A stretch of 64,000 nt of DNA from positions 798,767 to 862,766 of the forward strand of contig NC_089823.1 of assembly GCF_035046505.1 (NCBI RefSeq), written 5' to 3'. The first letter of the stretch is position 1; every line of letters begins with the position of its first letter. The DNA is from Tiliqua scincoides (Eukaryota > Chordata > Lepidosauria > Squamata > Scincidae). Under the pieces are notes generated by a model. It worked only from the letters and a program-made list of their open reading frames with translations, was not told the origin of the DNA and did no database searches. Of this stretch, positions 22,946-34,066 are shown in pieces. The translations under genes were made by a program, and so were the position numbers.

Positions 22946-23478
22946 CAAAAGAGCCAGTGAGGATGTATAAGGGCCCCATCCTGTTCCACTTTCCAGTGCT
23001 GTGCAGTCATGCCAATGGGTTGTTCACTGGACTGCAGCTGTGTCGATGCTGGAAAATTGGATAGGACTTGGCCCTAAATCTCTCTCTCTCTTTGGGGGAG
23101 GGGGGAATGCCCTTTCCAGCGATGCTCAGAGTAAGAGAGAACACAGGGAGTTTGAAGCACACAGCTCCATTGCAAGGGATCCTAAGACTAGGCAGCAGGT
23201 CAGCGTCACGCTGAGAATCCCTCAAAGAAAAGACTGACGGCCCAACCCAAAGATGGTCACCAAGCAGAGGTGCCGGGGGGGTGTGTGTCTGGTGCCTTGA
23301 AATGAGGTTTACACAGACCTCATGCACAGCAGTTCTGATGCAAAATATGGCGATTACTAGAGCTGCATTCCTGGAGGCCAATACAAGATGGACATACAGA
23401 GAGGAGATGCATAAGAAGGATCACACCGTTGCATTCAGCTGGAGCCACAAAGTGAGATGACCTCTTTCCTCTCAGGAT

Positions 23479-23508
23479 GTGTGTGTGTGTGTGTGTGTGT
23501 TTGTGTGG
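23479..23508. repeat. (GT)n microsatellite
   Basis: About 14 GT units with one interruption. Confidence 0.9.
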
Positions 23509-23761
23509 GGTTAAATAGGCAGAGAGTTCAAGGCTTGACCAGAGTTCTTTGAGAAATTTGGCCTGTATGCCAGTGAATAGCACTGTCTGCTTTGTGCAGA
23601 GAGGTTCTGGCATCCATGGATGTCGGCGCATGAAATGGCGGTAGTGCCTCCTGAGATCAGTGTTCTGATTGGTCTTTATTCTAATGTGGGGAAATAACAT
23701 AACCAGGAATGGAAAGCAAAATGAAGAGGAAAAGGGGTGTGTGGGAGGGGAGATCCAGCCA

Positions 23762-24065
23762 CAGAAAGAGTGCTCTTCAGATTCCTGAAGGGCTGCCTTA
23801 TGGAAGAAAGGACCAATGTGTTCTCAATAACCTCTGAGAGCAGAACTAGATTCAATGGGTACAAACTGCAGGAGAGGAGATTCTGGCTGAGCATCAGGAA
23901 GAAGTTCTCGATAGGGCAGTTTGACAGTGGGAAGGATTGTCAAGGGAGAGCTCAACAGGCACCCTTACAGAGCATGCTAGAGATGCTCTAGGAGGATTTT
24001 TCTGCTACAGGTGGGGGGTCGGACTAGATGAACCTTGTGGGTTACTTCCCACCTATGCTTCTACA
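23762..24065 (+). mobile_element. Old CR1 3' end
   Basis: Contains an old CR1 C-terminal and 3' UTR block (agcatcaggaagaagttctc, then cggactagatgaaccttgtg). Diverged, with no open frame. Confidence 0.7.
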
Positions 24066-24542
24066 TGAATCCAGTATAGAGCTATTGAGACGTGTCAGTC
24101 CCATCACAGTAACAAGTGCATCAAAGGAGAAAGCCCAACTCTCTGGAGCAAACCACCTGGACCACACAGGAATCCTTTCCAGGTGGCCTGGAGCTCACCC
24201 TGTGAATAGTGGCTTGTTTCACTGCAGGAGCTAAAGCACTGCTTAGGGATGGTCTGGATCATCCAACAAAACTCCAGGGACCCTCACTCAGGAGAGTGGC
24301 AGGAGGGATCCTTAATCCTGCTGACTTTTCAGCCGGGCTGAAAGAAGCTCAGCTGACTGTCAGAAACCGCAAAACTTCCCCAGGCCCAAAAGATGCACCA
24401 CAGAAACACACCATTCCTTGTGGTGAGGCTGAACGGCCTTCAGTCGCATGCCAGTTGTTTTGGGGGTCAAAGGAAGACTGGTGCCCGGCTGCAGTGCTGC
24501 GCTAATCTGTCTGTCTGGTGGCATGCAGGTGCTGGGTGAGAA

Positions 24543-25499
24543 ATGTTCCACTTCGCGGGACCAGGGCAAAACCAGAGCCTTGCCCCCCCCACCTTCCTCC
24601 TGACAGGCATCCCAGGCTTGGAGGGCCACAGGGTCTGGGTCTCCGCCCTGTTTTGCTCCCTGTATGCCTTTGCCCTGCTGGGAAACAGTGCTGTTCTTGT
24701 TGTCATTGTGAAGGATCAGGGCTTGCGTAAGCCCATGTACCTTTTCCTCTCCATGCTGGCCGTGAGTGAACTGGGGGTGTCCCTCTCCACCCTTCCCACA
24801 GTGCTGGGCGTCTTCCTGTTTGGTGCCCGGGAGATTGGGCTTGATGCCTGTCTGGCCCAGATGTTCCTCCTCCACAGCTTCACCATCATAGACTCTGGCG
24901 TCCTCTGGGCCATGGCCCTTGACCGCTTTGTAGCCATCTACAACCCTCTGCAGTACACCACCATCCTGACAAACTTCAGGATTACCATGATGGGCATCGG
25001 AATTGCTGCAAGAAGCGTCCTCCTGATGGCCCCGTTGCCTGCTCTCCTCAAGAGGCTGCCGTATCTCCAATCCAACCTGCTGGCTCATCCTTACTGTCTG
25101 CACCCCAATCTGATCCACCTTCCTTGTGCGGACACTGCAGTCAACAGCCGACTCGGCCTGTTTGTTTTCCTCTGCAGTTTCGGGCTTGATTCTGCTTGCA
25201 TTGCTGTGTCCTATGCAATGATTCTCAAGACTGTGCTGAGCAAAGCCTTCAAGGAAGGGCGTCTCAGGGCCCTCAACACCTGCATCTCCCACATCTGTGC
25301 TGTGGTGGCCTATTATGTTCCAATGACCAGTGTGTCCATGGCCCACAGGTTTGGCAAGGACACTTCTCCACTCCTGCACTCCGTCATGGCCCACATCTAC
25401 CTCCTGGTGCCTCCTGTCGTGAATCCCGTCATCTACAGCATCAAGACCAAAGAGATCCGTAGAGCCTTTGGCAGGCTTTTCTCTCCAAGACAGCTCTGA
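24543..25499 (+). CDS. Olfactory receptor, OR51-like
   Basis: Intronless 318-aa class I odorant receptor. It has NQS glycosylation at residue 10, [50 protein letters not shown] (124-133), RALNTCISHICAV and VNPVIYSIKTKEIRR. LSTLPTVLGVF and HPYCLHPN are OR51-type. Two conserved positions differ: Cys of the VAIC motif is Tyr, and the first loop-2 cysteine (usually LPFC or LPYC) is Leu (LPYLQ), which would remove one of the extra loop disulfides. Cys103 and the loop-2 YCLH cysteine for the main disulfide remain. No frame damage. A possible acceptor (gcatgcag, 24521-24528) lies just before the ATG. It is a paralogue of the gene at 15947, in the same orientation. Confidence 0.92.
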   Translation: MFHFAGPGQNQSLAPPTFLLTGIPGLEGHRVWVSALFCSLYAFALLGNSAVLVVIVKDQGLRKPMYLFLSMLAVSELGVSLSTLPTVLGVFLFGAREIGLDACLAQMFLLHSFTIIDSGVLWAMALDRFVAIYNPLQYTTILTNFRITMMGIGIAARSVLLMAPLPALLKRLPYLQSNLLAHPYCLHPNLIHLPCADTAVNSRLGLFVFLCSFGLDSACIAVSYAMILKTVLSKAFKEGRLRALNTCISHICAVVAYYVPMTSVSMAHRFGKDTSPLLHSVMAHIYLLVPPVVNPVIYSIKTKEIRRAFGRLFSPRQL

Positions 25500-25791
25500 A
25501 CTGGATTGGCAAAGAGCCCCTTGACCTCTCCATGTGCATTCATGGCTCTGAAATGTAGAAGTTGGGGGGCCATTCAGTTAAAGGACACAAACAGGCACGT
25601 TAGGCTTCTTCTGAACACACCCCCATGGAGTCCCGGGGCAGTTTTCCCTGAATGCAGCTGGCAGTGCCGCAATGAGGAAGAGAGAGGAGCGCATCAGGAA
25701 TTCGTAATAGTGTGAGTGCTGGTGGCGGTGTGTGTGCACTTGGGGGTGTTTTCTAATGGGGGTGCTGGTGTGTGTGCTCTCGGGCGTGACT
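25500..25791. other. 3' flank of OR51-like gene
   Basis: Unique sequence with GTGTG-rich stretches; no gene and no clear polyadenylation signal. Confidence 0.4.
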
Positions 25792-26275
25792 AAGAGAGCG
25801 ACTAAGATGATTACTGGCTGGGGCACCGTCCTTATGAGGAAAGGCTACGGCATTTGGGCCTCTTCAGCCTAGAAAAGAGACACCTGAAGGGGGACATGAT
25901 TGAGACATACAAAATTATGCAGGGGATGGACAGAGTGGATAGGGAGATGCTCTTTACACTCTCACATAACACCAGAACCAGGGGACATCCACTAAAATTG
26001 AGTGTTGGGAGAGTTAGGACAGACAAAAGAAAATATTACTTTACTCAGCCACATAAAAATCCATTACGGGGTACAAGCCATGATGTGTATGTGCAACCTC
26101 CTGATTTTAGAAATGGACTATGTCAGAATGCCAGATGCAAGGGAGGGCACCAGGATGAGGTCTCTTGTTATCTGGTGTGCTCCCTGGGGCATTTGGTGGG
26201 CCGCTGTGAGATGCAGGAAGCTGGACTAGATGGGCCTATGGCCTGATCCAGTGGGGCTGTTCTTATGTCCTTATG
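25792..26275 (+). mobile_element. CR1 LINE 3' end with internal deletion
   Basis: Starts at the RATKMIT-type segment and keeps the C-terminal frame to RKYYFTQ; it then jumps from tttactcagcc to atccattacggggtac, deleting the VVGLWNSLP segment, and ends at ttcttatgtccttat. Otherwise very similar to the copy at 32 kb, so young. Confidence 0.86.
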
Positions 26276-27929
26276 GGTACTGGTAGAAGAGGGTGGTGAA
26301 ACTGGGGCGGTGGGGGCAGATCAGCCATCCCCATTTCTATATTCAGGTTGGCACGTGCTGCAGGGGAGGCAGGAAGGGTGGCATGTGCTCCACATGATGG
26401 ATCCTGCCCAGAAAGTTGCCAGCTGCAGTGATGCCACATCTCCCTTCTCCTTCTTTGCCCCTTGGCTTTCCTCCGCCTTCCCCTCGTGGCTTTCCTCCAA
26501 AATTCCAAAGCTTTGAAACCATCACTGCTGTTCTGCCAGCTAACAAGCTTCAGCAGAGTGACACAGCCACGGCATCTGACACCTGGAGGCAAAAGGTTTA
26601 ACACCCCCTGAATGACACAATCAAATGGAATCCATCAATTAAAAGATGACAGTAAGTGAGTTGGCTTCTCTCAGCAGCTGAATTTCGTTTTCAAGGAAAC
26701 ATAAAGATGCTTGAGGAAGGGAAAGGGGTGGTGGGAAGAACCAAGAATCCAGAGATGTGAGAGGAGAAGGGGGGGGAAGAGATGCAGCCCCCCACTACCC
26801 ATTTGTTGCTCCTTTTGGACAGACACTGAAGGAAACATGCTGGGCTGCTGCTGACAGGCAAGTGGGAGAACAGATCAGGCCAGTATACCTCCCTTTCACC
26901 CCACATCTGCTTTGCTTCTCCCATACTCTCTAATTTTCTTCACATATGTGCAAGTGGCACTCAGCCCCCTCCCCATATTCTCTCTCTGAAAACACCCCTG
27001 CAAGTCTTGCCCCAGTGTTTAGGCTCGGGACCCCAGCACCACATCTGTAGCTCCCAGAGGAAAAGATCGGAAGGTGGCTGGACGCCCCCCGCCTGCCTTC
27101 AAACCTCTTCTGCAGAGTGTGGGCAGAGAACCCCTTACCGGGGTCCAAAAAGAGTGCTCTGAAACTTATGGCCTGAGCAACAGAGGCCAACAGTTTGTGC
27201 AGGAGAAATGGACAGAAGGGAAGGAGAAGCTCAAGGGCAGAAATGGCATAAGGATGGAATTAGATAATGGGCTCCCACAATGGGATTGCTGGGCCCAGGA
27301 CTACATTTCTCAGTAGGCCATGCTGTGACCTGGAAAAGGGGAGGGAGGTCATGCTGGGGTGCTTGGGAAAGGGGGGGAATAGGAAGGCAGCGCAGGTCTT
27401 AACGGGGTGGAGATGAGCTTCAAGCTCTGGAAGTGCCCCATTAAAACAGACGCCTTGAAAGAGAGGACTTTGCATTTTGTGGCTGATAAGCAGACTTCTG
27501 GCACAATCCTCCTGGCGCCGAGCACCACCAGAACAAGTGTTCCAGTGGCGCTGGGCACTTTCCGTCTTTCGCAAAAGGCAGCACGCCAAAGGGCACGGCT
27601 GAGCCGCCACCACAGCAGTGAGCAGCTGGCTCCGCACACCAGTGACTCTGGACGCCCGCTGGCGCTGGTGAGTCCACGCAGTAGTGGGAGGGAGGTGGGG
27701 CAGGGGAGGGCAGATCGGGAGGAGAAGGGGCTGGTATGGTGGCCCAGACCTGGCTCCCTTCCCAGCATGGATCCGCCTTCCTGTGCCAGCAGGCTCGCTG
27801 GTCCAGGCCTGAGCAGACCCGCTGGGCTGGCCAGGGGCACGAACACCCCAGGCTTGTCCAGAAGAGGCCTCCAGAGGCCAAAACTCCCCCACGGGATGTA
27901 GCAGGTGCCAGGTTGGCACCGCTTCGTGG
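26276..27929. other. Intergenic upstream of CpG island
   Basis: No supported gene. The right half rises in GC. A donor-like GCTG|GTGAGT occurs at 27668-27669 but has no recognised partner exon. Confidence 0.4.
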
Positions 27930-28690
27930 AGTGCGGGTGGGTGGGCAGTGGGTGCGGGCGCAGGCAGGGTCCTGCGTGGGGCTCCGTCCCGTCCCACTTC
28001 CCAGCGCGGACGCAACCCTGCTGCGGGAGGCCTCCTCGGTCTGGGCACGTCTGCCCGCCTGGGGCTGCATCTCTGAGGACCCCTGCCAGCCCCGCCCCGC
28101 CCCGCCCCGCCCCAGGCGCCCCGTGCCCCGGCAGGCAGGCAGGCGGCGGGCGCGGGGGAGCGGAGCCCGGCGGGAGCGCTGCTGCGCCCGCTCGCCCGCC
28201 CGCCCGCCCCGGGGACTCCCCGGCGGCGCACATAAGGCGGCCAGCGAGCGCCGCGGCTCCGGACGCAGCAGGGCCGGGAGAAGGGCGGCGGCGGGACGGG
28301 GCGCCCGGCTGCGAGAGCGCCGGGGCTCGGGCGGGCTGGTCCTGGTCCTGAGACCCTCGCCTTCCTCCCGCCGGGCCGAGTGGGCTGCCGGCCCCTTGGA
28401 AGCGCCCCGCACGGCGGAGGAGCCGCGCTCCGCCCACCGCTCCAGCGGGCAGGGCGAAGGGCTGCGACGCCTCCTCGCTCCGTCTGCTGGGCAGCCGTCG
28501 AGCTGCCCGGCGGGGCGCAGCAGCCTCTGGGCGACGCTCCTCACCCTCCCAGCCCAGCCAGGGGCTGCAGGCCGCAGCGCGGCTCGTGTCCTCTGCCGCC
28601 TGGCCTCCAAGCCCTCTTGTCCCCGCCCGGGGCTCCCGCTCCGAGGTCGCGGGGAAGCGCAAGGGCTGTGGTCGGGCAGGGCCACTGCCT
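27930..28690. promoter_or_regulatory. CpG island with GC boxes
   Basis: Very GC-rich with dense, unsuppressed CpG: 28141-28200 alone holds about 11 CpGs. Tandem GC boxes (ccccgccccgccccgcccc) lie near 28092-28114. A TATA-like acataagg (28230-28237) precedes a GC-rich stretch resembling a 5' UTR. It runs up to the OR52-like gene at 28720. Long open frames on both strands here are explained by GC content. OR genes normally lack CpG islands, so the island may serve another transcript. Confidence 0.7.
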
Positions 28691-28719
28691 CTGGCTCCTT
28701 GGGGGCAGGGACCTCCGTC

Positions 28720-29670
28720 ATGCCTGCTTCAAACTGCAGCGGCACGGTCCCGCGGTGGTTCTTCTGCACCGGCATCCCAGGACTGGAGACCTTCCACGCC
28801 TGGATGTCCATCCCGTTCTGCCTGATGTATGCCGTGGCAGTGCTGGGCAACCTGGGACTGGTGGCCGTAGTGGCCACGGAGCCTGCCCTCCACCAGCCCA
28901 TGTATTTCTTCCTTTTCTTGCTGGCCGTCTCTGACGTGGTCCTATCCAGCACCGCAGTCCCCAGAGTCCTCAGCATCTTCTGGCTGGGCCCCAGCACCGT
29001 CTCCTTCAGAGCCTGCCTCACGCTGGTGTTCTTTATCCACTTTGTCTCCACCATGGAGTCGGCCATCTTGCTTGCCATGGCCTTCGACCGCTACGTGGCA
29101 ATCTGCAAGCCCTTGAGGCACGCGGCCATCTTGACGCGCTCTGTGATCGGGAAGGCCGGACTGGCTGCCTTCCTCCGAGGCTTCTCTGCAGTGGTAGTCC
29201 TGGTGTTCCTCCTGCAGAGGCTGCCTTACTGCAGAGTCAACATCATCCCCCACACGTACTGTGAGCATATGGGGATGGCACGCCTGGCCTGTGCCGACAT
29301 CCGCCTCAATGTCATCTACAGCCTCTTTGCAGCTCTCCTGGCTTTGGGGACAGACTCCGTGCTCATCTTTTTGTCTTACACACTGATCCTCAGGACAGTC
29401 TTGCGGCTCCCAACTACAGATGCCCGACGGAAGGCCTTTGAGACCTGTGGCTCCCACGTCTGCGTCATCCTGATGTCCTACGCTCCGGCATTCTTCTCCT
29501 TCTTAACTCACTGGTTTGGCCACAACATCCCCCGTCACGTCCACATCCTGCTAGCCAATCTCTATGTGATTGTCCCCCCAATGCTCAACTCCATTGTCCA
29601 TGGGATAAAAACTAGGCAGATTCGGAAAGGAATTATCCGCATGCTCTTGCACATGGGAAAGTGCTTCTGA
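28720..29670 (+). CDS. Olfactory receptor, OR52-like
   Basis: Intronless 316-aa class I odorant receptor. I chose the ATG at 28720 because MPASNCSGTVPRWFFCTGIPGLE is the usual OR N-terminus with a glycosylation site (NCS, residue 5); the frame stays open for 328 more codons upstream only because of the CpG island. Motifs: [23 protein letters not shown] (120-129), [17 protein letters not shown] and [22 protein letters not shown] and the C-terminus KTRQIRKGI mark it as OR52. Oddity: the TM7 motif NPxxY reads NSIVH, losing both Pro and Tyr, positions important for activation in class A GPCRs. The frame is otherwise whole. By position it resembles the OR52 gene next to UBQLN3 in mammals, but orthology is not proven. 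Confidence 0.9.
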   Translation: MPASNCSGTVPRWFFCTGIPGLETFHAWMSIPFCLMYAVAVLGNLGLVAVVATEPALHQPMYFFLFLLAVSDVVLSSTAVPRVLSIFWLGPSTVSFRACLTLVFFIHFVSTMESAILLAMAFDRYVAICKPLRHAAILTRSVIGKAGLAAFLRGFSAVVVLVFLLQRLPYCRVNIIPHTYCEHMGMARLACADIRLNVIYSLFAALLALGTDSVLIFLSYTLILRTVLRLPTTDARRKAFETCGSHVCVILMSYAPAFFSFLTHWFGHNIPRHVHILLANLYVIVPPMLNSIVHGIKTRQIRKGIIRMLLHMGKCF

Positions 29671-29700
29671 TCCCCACGACTGGACTCTGTCAGTGGCACA

Positions 29701-30012
29701 AATTGATGGTAAGGCCACATCTGTAGCATTGCATATGATTTTGGTCACCTGAGGGAGGACATGATTGAGACATATAAAACTATGGATGGGTTGGACAGAG
29801 TGGATCGACGGAAGTCCTTTTCTCTCTCACACAACCCCAGAACCATCCACTGCAATTGTTCGGCCAGAGAGTTAGAACAGCCAAAAGGAAGCATTTCTTC
29901 ACCCAGCATGTAATTAATCTGTGCGCCTACCTGCTACAAGATGTGATGGCACACTGGCCTAGGTGCCTTTAAAAGGGGATTGGACAGTTGGTGGAGGAAA
30001 AGTCCGTCACGG
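29701..30012 (+). mobile_element. CR1 LINE fragment, diverged
   Basis: An older CR1 C-terminal piece (starting aattgatggtaaggccacat; ending near agtccgtcacgg) just after the OR stop. It is more diverged than the copy that follows it directly. Confidence 0.78.
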
Positions 30013-32554
30013 TGTATTTGTGTTCTGGTCACGATAAGGAAACCGGATTTCTTGACGTGCTAAATGACTGTGGCTTAGATCAGCTAGTCACGGAGCCCAC
30101 CAGAGAACAGGTGACTCTGGATTTAATATTGTGCGGTATGCAGGACCTGGTTAGAGATGTAAACGTTACTGAGCCATTGGGGAACAGTGATCATGCTGCG
30201 ATCCGTTTTGACATGCACGTTGGGGGAAGAATACCAGGCAAATCTCTAACAAAAACCCTTGACTTCCGACGGGCGGACTTCCCTCAAATGAGGAGGCTGG
30301 TTAGAAGGAGGTTGAAAGGGAGGGTAAAAAGAGTCCAATCTCTCCAGAGTGCATGGAGGCTGCTTAAAACAACAGTAATAGAGGCCCAGCAGAGGTGTAT
30401 ACTGCAAAGAAAGAAGGGTTCCACTAAATCCAGGAGAGTGCCCGCATGGCTAACCAGCCAAGTTAGAGAGGCTGTGAAGGGCAAGAAAGCTTCCTTCCGT
30501 AAATGGAAGTCTTGCCCTAATGAGGAGAATAAAAAGGAACATAAACTGTGGCAAAAGAAACGTAAAAAGGTGATACGGGAGGCCAAGTGAGACTATGAGG
30601 AACGCATGGCCAGCAACATTAATGGGAATAATAAAAGCTTCTTCAAATATGTTAGAAGCAGGAAACCCGCCAGAGAAGCGGTTGGCCCTCTGGATGGTGA
30701 GGGAGGGAAAGGGGAGATAAAAGGAGACTTAGAGATGGCAGAGAAATTAAATGAGTTCTTTGCATCTGTCTTCACGGCAGAAGACCTCGGGCAGATACCG
30801 CTGCCCGAACGGCCCCTCCTGACCGAGGAGTTAAGTCAGATAGAGGTTAAAAGAGAAGATGTTTCAGACCTCATTGATAAATTAAAGATCAATAAGTCAC
30901 CGGGCCCTGATGGCATCCACCCAAGAGTTATTAAGGAATTGAAGAATGAAGTTGCAGACCTCTTGACTAAGGTATGCAACTTGTCCCTCAAAACGGCCAT
31001 GGTGCCAGAAGATTGGAGGATAGCAAATGTCACGCCTGTTTTTAAAAAGGGAAAGAGGGGGGACCCGGGAAACTATAGGCCGGTCAGCCTAACATCCATA
31101 CCGGGTAAGATGGTGGAATGCCTCATCAAAGATAGGATCTCAAAACACGTAGATGAACAGGCCTTGCTGAGGGAGAGTCAGCATGGCTTCTGTAAGGGTA
31201 AGTCTTGCCTCACAAACCTTATAGAATTCTTTGAAAAGGTCAATAGGCATGTGGATTTGGGAGAACCCGTGGACATTATATATCTGGACTTTCAGAAGGC
31301 GTTTGACATGGTCCCTCACCAAAGGCTACCGAAAAATCTCCACAGTCAGGGAATTAGAGGACAGGTCCTCTCATGGATTGAGAACTGGTTGGAGGCCAGG
31401 AAGCAGAGAGTGGGTGTCAATGGGCAATTTTCACAATGGAGAGAGGTGAAAAGTGGAGTGCCCAGGATCTCTCCTTGGACCAGTGCTTTTCAAACTGTTC
31501 CTAAATGACCTGGAGACAGGGTTGAGCAGCGAGGTGGCTAAGTGTATGGATGACACCAAACTTTTCATTGTGGTGAAGACCAGAAGTGATTGTGAGGAGC
31601 TCCAGAAGGATCTCTCCAGACTGGCAGAATGGGCAGCAAAATGGCAGATGCGCTTCAATGTCAGTAAGTGTAAAGTCATGCACATTGGGGCAAAAAATCA
31701 AAACTTTAGATATAGGCTGATGGGTTCTGAGCTGTCTGTGACAGATCAGGAGAGAGATCTTGGGGTGGTGGTGGACAGGTCGATGAAAGTGTCGACCCAA
31801 TGTGCGGCGGCAGTGAAGAAGGCCAATTCTATGCTTGGGATCATTAGGAAGGGTATTGAGAACAAAATGGCTAGTATTATAATGCCGTTGTACAAATCTA
31901 TGGTAAGGCCACACCTGGAGTATTGTGTCCAGTTCTGGTCGCCGCATCTTAAAAAAGACATAGTGGAAATCGAAAAGGTGCAAAAGAGAGCGACTAAGAT
32001 GATTACGGGGCTGGGGCACCTTCCTTATGAGGAAAGGCTACGGCGTTTGGGCCTCTTCAGCCTAGAAAAGAGATGCCTGAGGGGGGACATGATTGAGACA
32101 TACAAAATTCTGCAGGGGATGGACAGAGGGGATAGGGAGATGCTCTTTACACTCTCACATAATACCAGAACCAGGGGACATCCACTAAAATGGAGTGTTG
32201 GGCGGGTTAGGACAGACAAAAGAAAATATTTCTTTACTCAGCGTGTGGTCGGTCTGTGGAACTCCTTGCCACAGGATGTGGTGCTGGCGTCTACCCTAGA
32301 CGCCTTTAAAAGGGGATTGGACGAGTTTCTGGAGGAAAAATCCATTATGGGGTACAAGCAATGATGTGTATGCGGAACCTCCTGATTTTATAAATGGGTT
32401 ATGTCAGAAAGCCAGATGCAAGGGAGGGCACCAGGATGAGGTCTCTTGTTATCTGGTGTGCTCCCTGGGGCATTTGGTGGGCCGCTGTGAGATACAGGAA
32501 GCTGGACTAGATGGGCCTTTGGCCTGATCCAGTGGGGCTGTTCTTATGTTCTTA
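30013..32554 (+). mobile_element. CR1 LINE, longest copy, ORF2 and 3' end
   Basis: About 2.5 kb, 5' truncated inside the endonuclease. Order: endonuclease C-terminus with the catalytic SDH (GNSDHAAIRF), linker, RT with SPGPDGIHPRV, VFKKGKRGDPGNYRPVSL, YLDFQKAFD and the catalytic box, then the C-terminal region ending EEKSIMGYKQ and the 3' UTR to ttcttatgttctta. One in-frame stop (30588-30590) and one frameshift (near 31455-31475) break it. The catalytic box reads CMDDTKLF where sister copies have FADDTKLF. Near-identity to the copies at 49 and 50 kb suggests recent activity of this subfamily. Confidence 0.93.
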
Positions 32555-32576
32555 ACTACAATTCCCAGGAAGCCTT

Positions 32577-32704
32577 GCAGGTCTCTTGATATCTGGTGTG
32601 CTCACTGGGGCATTTGGTGGGCCGCTGTGAGATACAGGAAGCTGGACTAGATGGGCCTATGGCCTGATCCAGTGGGGCTGTTCTTAAGTTCTTATGTTCT
32701 TATG
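32577..32704 (+). mobile_element. CR1 3' terminal fragment
   Basis: A second CR1 3' UTR end directly after the preceding copy, starting gcaggtctcttgatatctgg, ending with two or three terminal ttcttatg-type repeats. Confidence 0.85.
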
Positions 32705-34066
32705 TGACTACCATATATGCAACCCCCAGGTTTAAGGGGCAGCCTATCTCTGAGTGACGGATGCCAGAGAAAGAGAAAGTTTCCGTTTTTGGTTTCAGTC
32801 ATTGGGTACTTCAGTCATTGGTGCGGGTCAATTCACAGATGGCACAGAGATAAGATATGGGAGCCGTAAGCATCCCAGGCACCCCAAAATATAGGATATT
32901 CAAAAAAATGTAGGTCATGACAAAATAAAAGCTTAAAAACACTTGTATATCATTAATTTAAACAATATGTTACTTATGATTAAATTTAAAACTATATTAC
33001 ATATAATTATTCATGGCAAGAAGGCTATGCACTGCCTACTTACAGGGAAAAGAAGGACTCAAGTTCTTTTCCAGGACCTGAGGCTAAAAAAGAGGACTTG
33101 TCCTGGAAGAAGAGGACATCTGGTCAGCCTGCATTCAGGGCTTCAGGTGGTCAGACCTCAGATTACTCCACCAGACTGAATGTCATTCAGGGGAATGGTT
33201 TCAGTGAGACTGCAAATGCATTTGTGCATTTTTTCTAGGTAGTATTTTATTTATTAATACAATCTGGTTTGTTACCTGAATTGTGTTTCTTCCCTTACAC
33301 CATTTCTAATGCTTTTCTAATTTTATTTTGTTAGTTGTGAGTCTCTGGGGCTGCAGTCCTCCTATGTGCACACTTTCCTGAGAGTAAAACACAGCAGGAC
33401 TTACTACTGAGTAGACATGCCTAGGCCTGTGCAGATAAGCAGACATGGACCTGAGCAGGGCCAGTGGGAGGTGTGCCTCTGTCTGTCTGCCCCCCTTGTT
33501 CTCTTCCCTAGGGGACGGTCTAGCCTTGCTAACTCTTCCACCACTGCCTCAGCGCCCCGAGGGGCTTCAGCAGCCACTGGGGGAAGGGGAATGGAGGGGA
33601 GGGAGAAGCCCCTTGCTGGGGTGGCTCCTGGATCAGTGTTTTTCTTTCATTATTTGGGCTTTCTAAACAAATTGTTGTAGTAAATAAGGCTGCAATCCTG
33701 TACAGACTTTCCTGGAAGTAAGCCCCATTGTCTGTAATGGACCTACTTCAGAGTAGACATGCCTAGGATTGTACTGTGGAGAATCTTCTTTTTGGCCCCT
33801 GCAGTGTTCCAAAGTCCTGTCAACACAACATTCTGCACCAGCTGCTCTGAGGACACAAAGGACCCTTTTCATACAAAGGGCTCTTCTCTCCCAAAGGCAT
33901 CTGTTTTGTCCCAGATGTTTGCATGCAACAGGAATTTTTTTTTTGGGGGGGGGGGAGAGTATCTTACGAGTATCTTAAGAAAGAATGTGAAGAAAACAAA
34001 GCGGTCTCAAAGTATTTCTACTCAGGAGGAAATTTAGCCAAACCCTTCCTCCTCTGTGGTATGCAC
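32705..34066. other. Intergenic with short squamate repeats
   Basis: No gene. It is A+T-rich at 32.9-33.3 kb. A complete palindromic MITE-like unit lies at about 33690-33775 (ctgcaatcctgtacagactt to gtagacatgcctaggattg), with a decayed one at about 33350-33430, both related to the array at 58.6 kb. Confidence 0.55.

Larger units (their letters stand above)
21172..24500. other. Intergenic between the OR51-like genes
   Basis: No supported gene. It holds a CR1 antisense end (21556-21668), a Sauria-like SINE (21832-22066), two old CR1 pieces (22812-22945, 23762-24065) and a GT microsatellite (23479-23508). An exon-like block at about 22640-22790 is treated as a finding only. Confidence 0.5.

Noticed and set aside
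27736-28719. 328-codon open N-terminal extension of the OR52-like gene
   Set aside because: It lies in a CpG island where stops are rare, frames on the other strand are equally open, and the normal OR N-terminus with its glycosylation site starts at 28720.
27260-29078. Three long minus-strand frames (323 to 545 codons)
   Set aside because: They overlap the same GC-rich DNA in different frames, have Arg/Pro/Ala-rich composition and no domain, and one runs antisense through the OR coding sequence.
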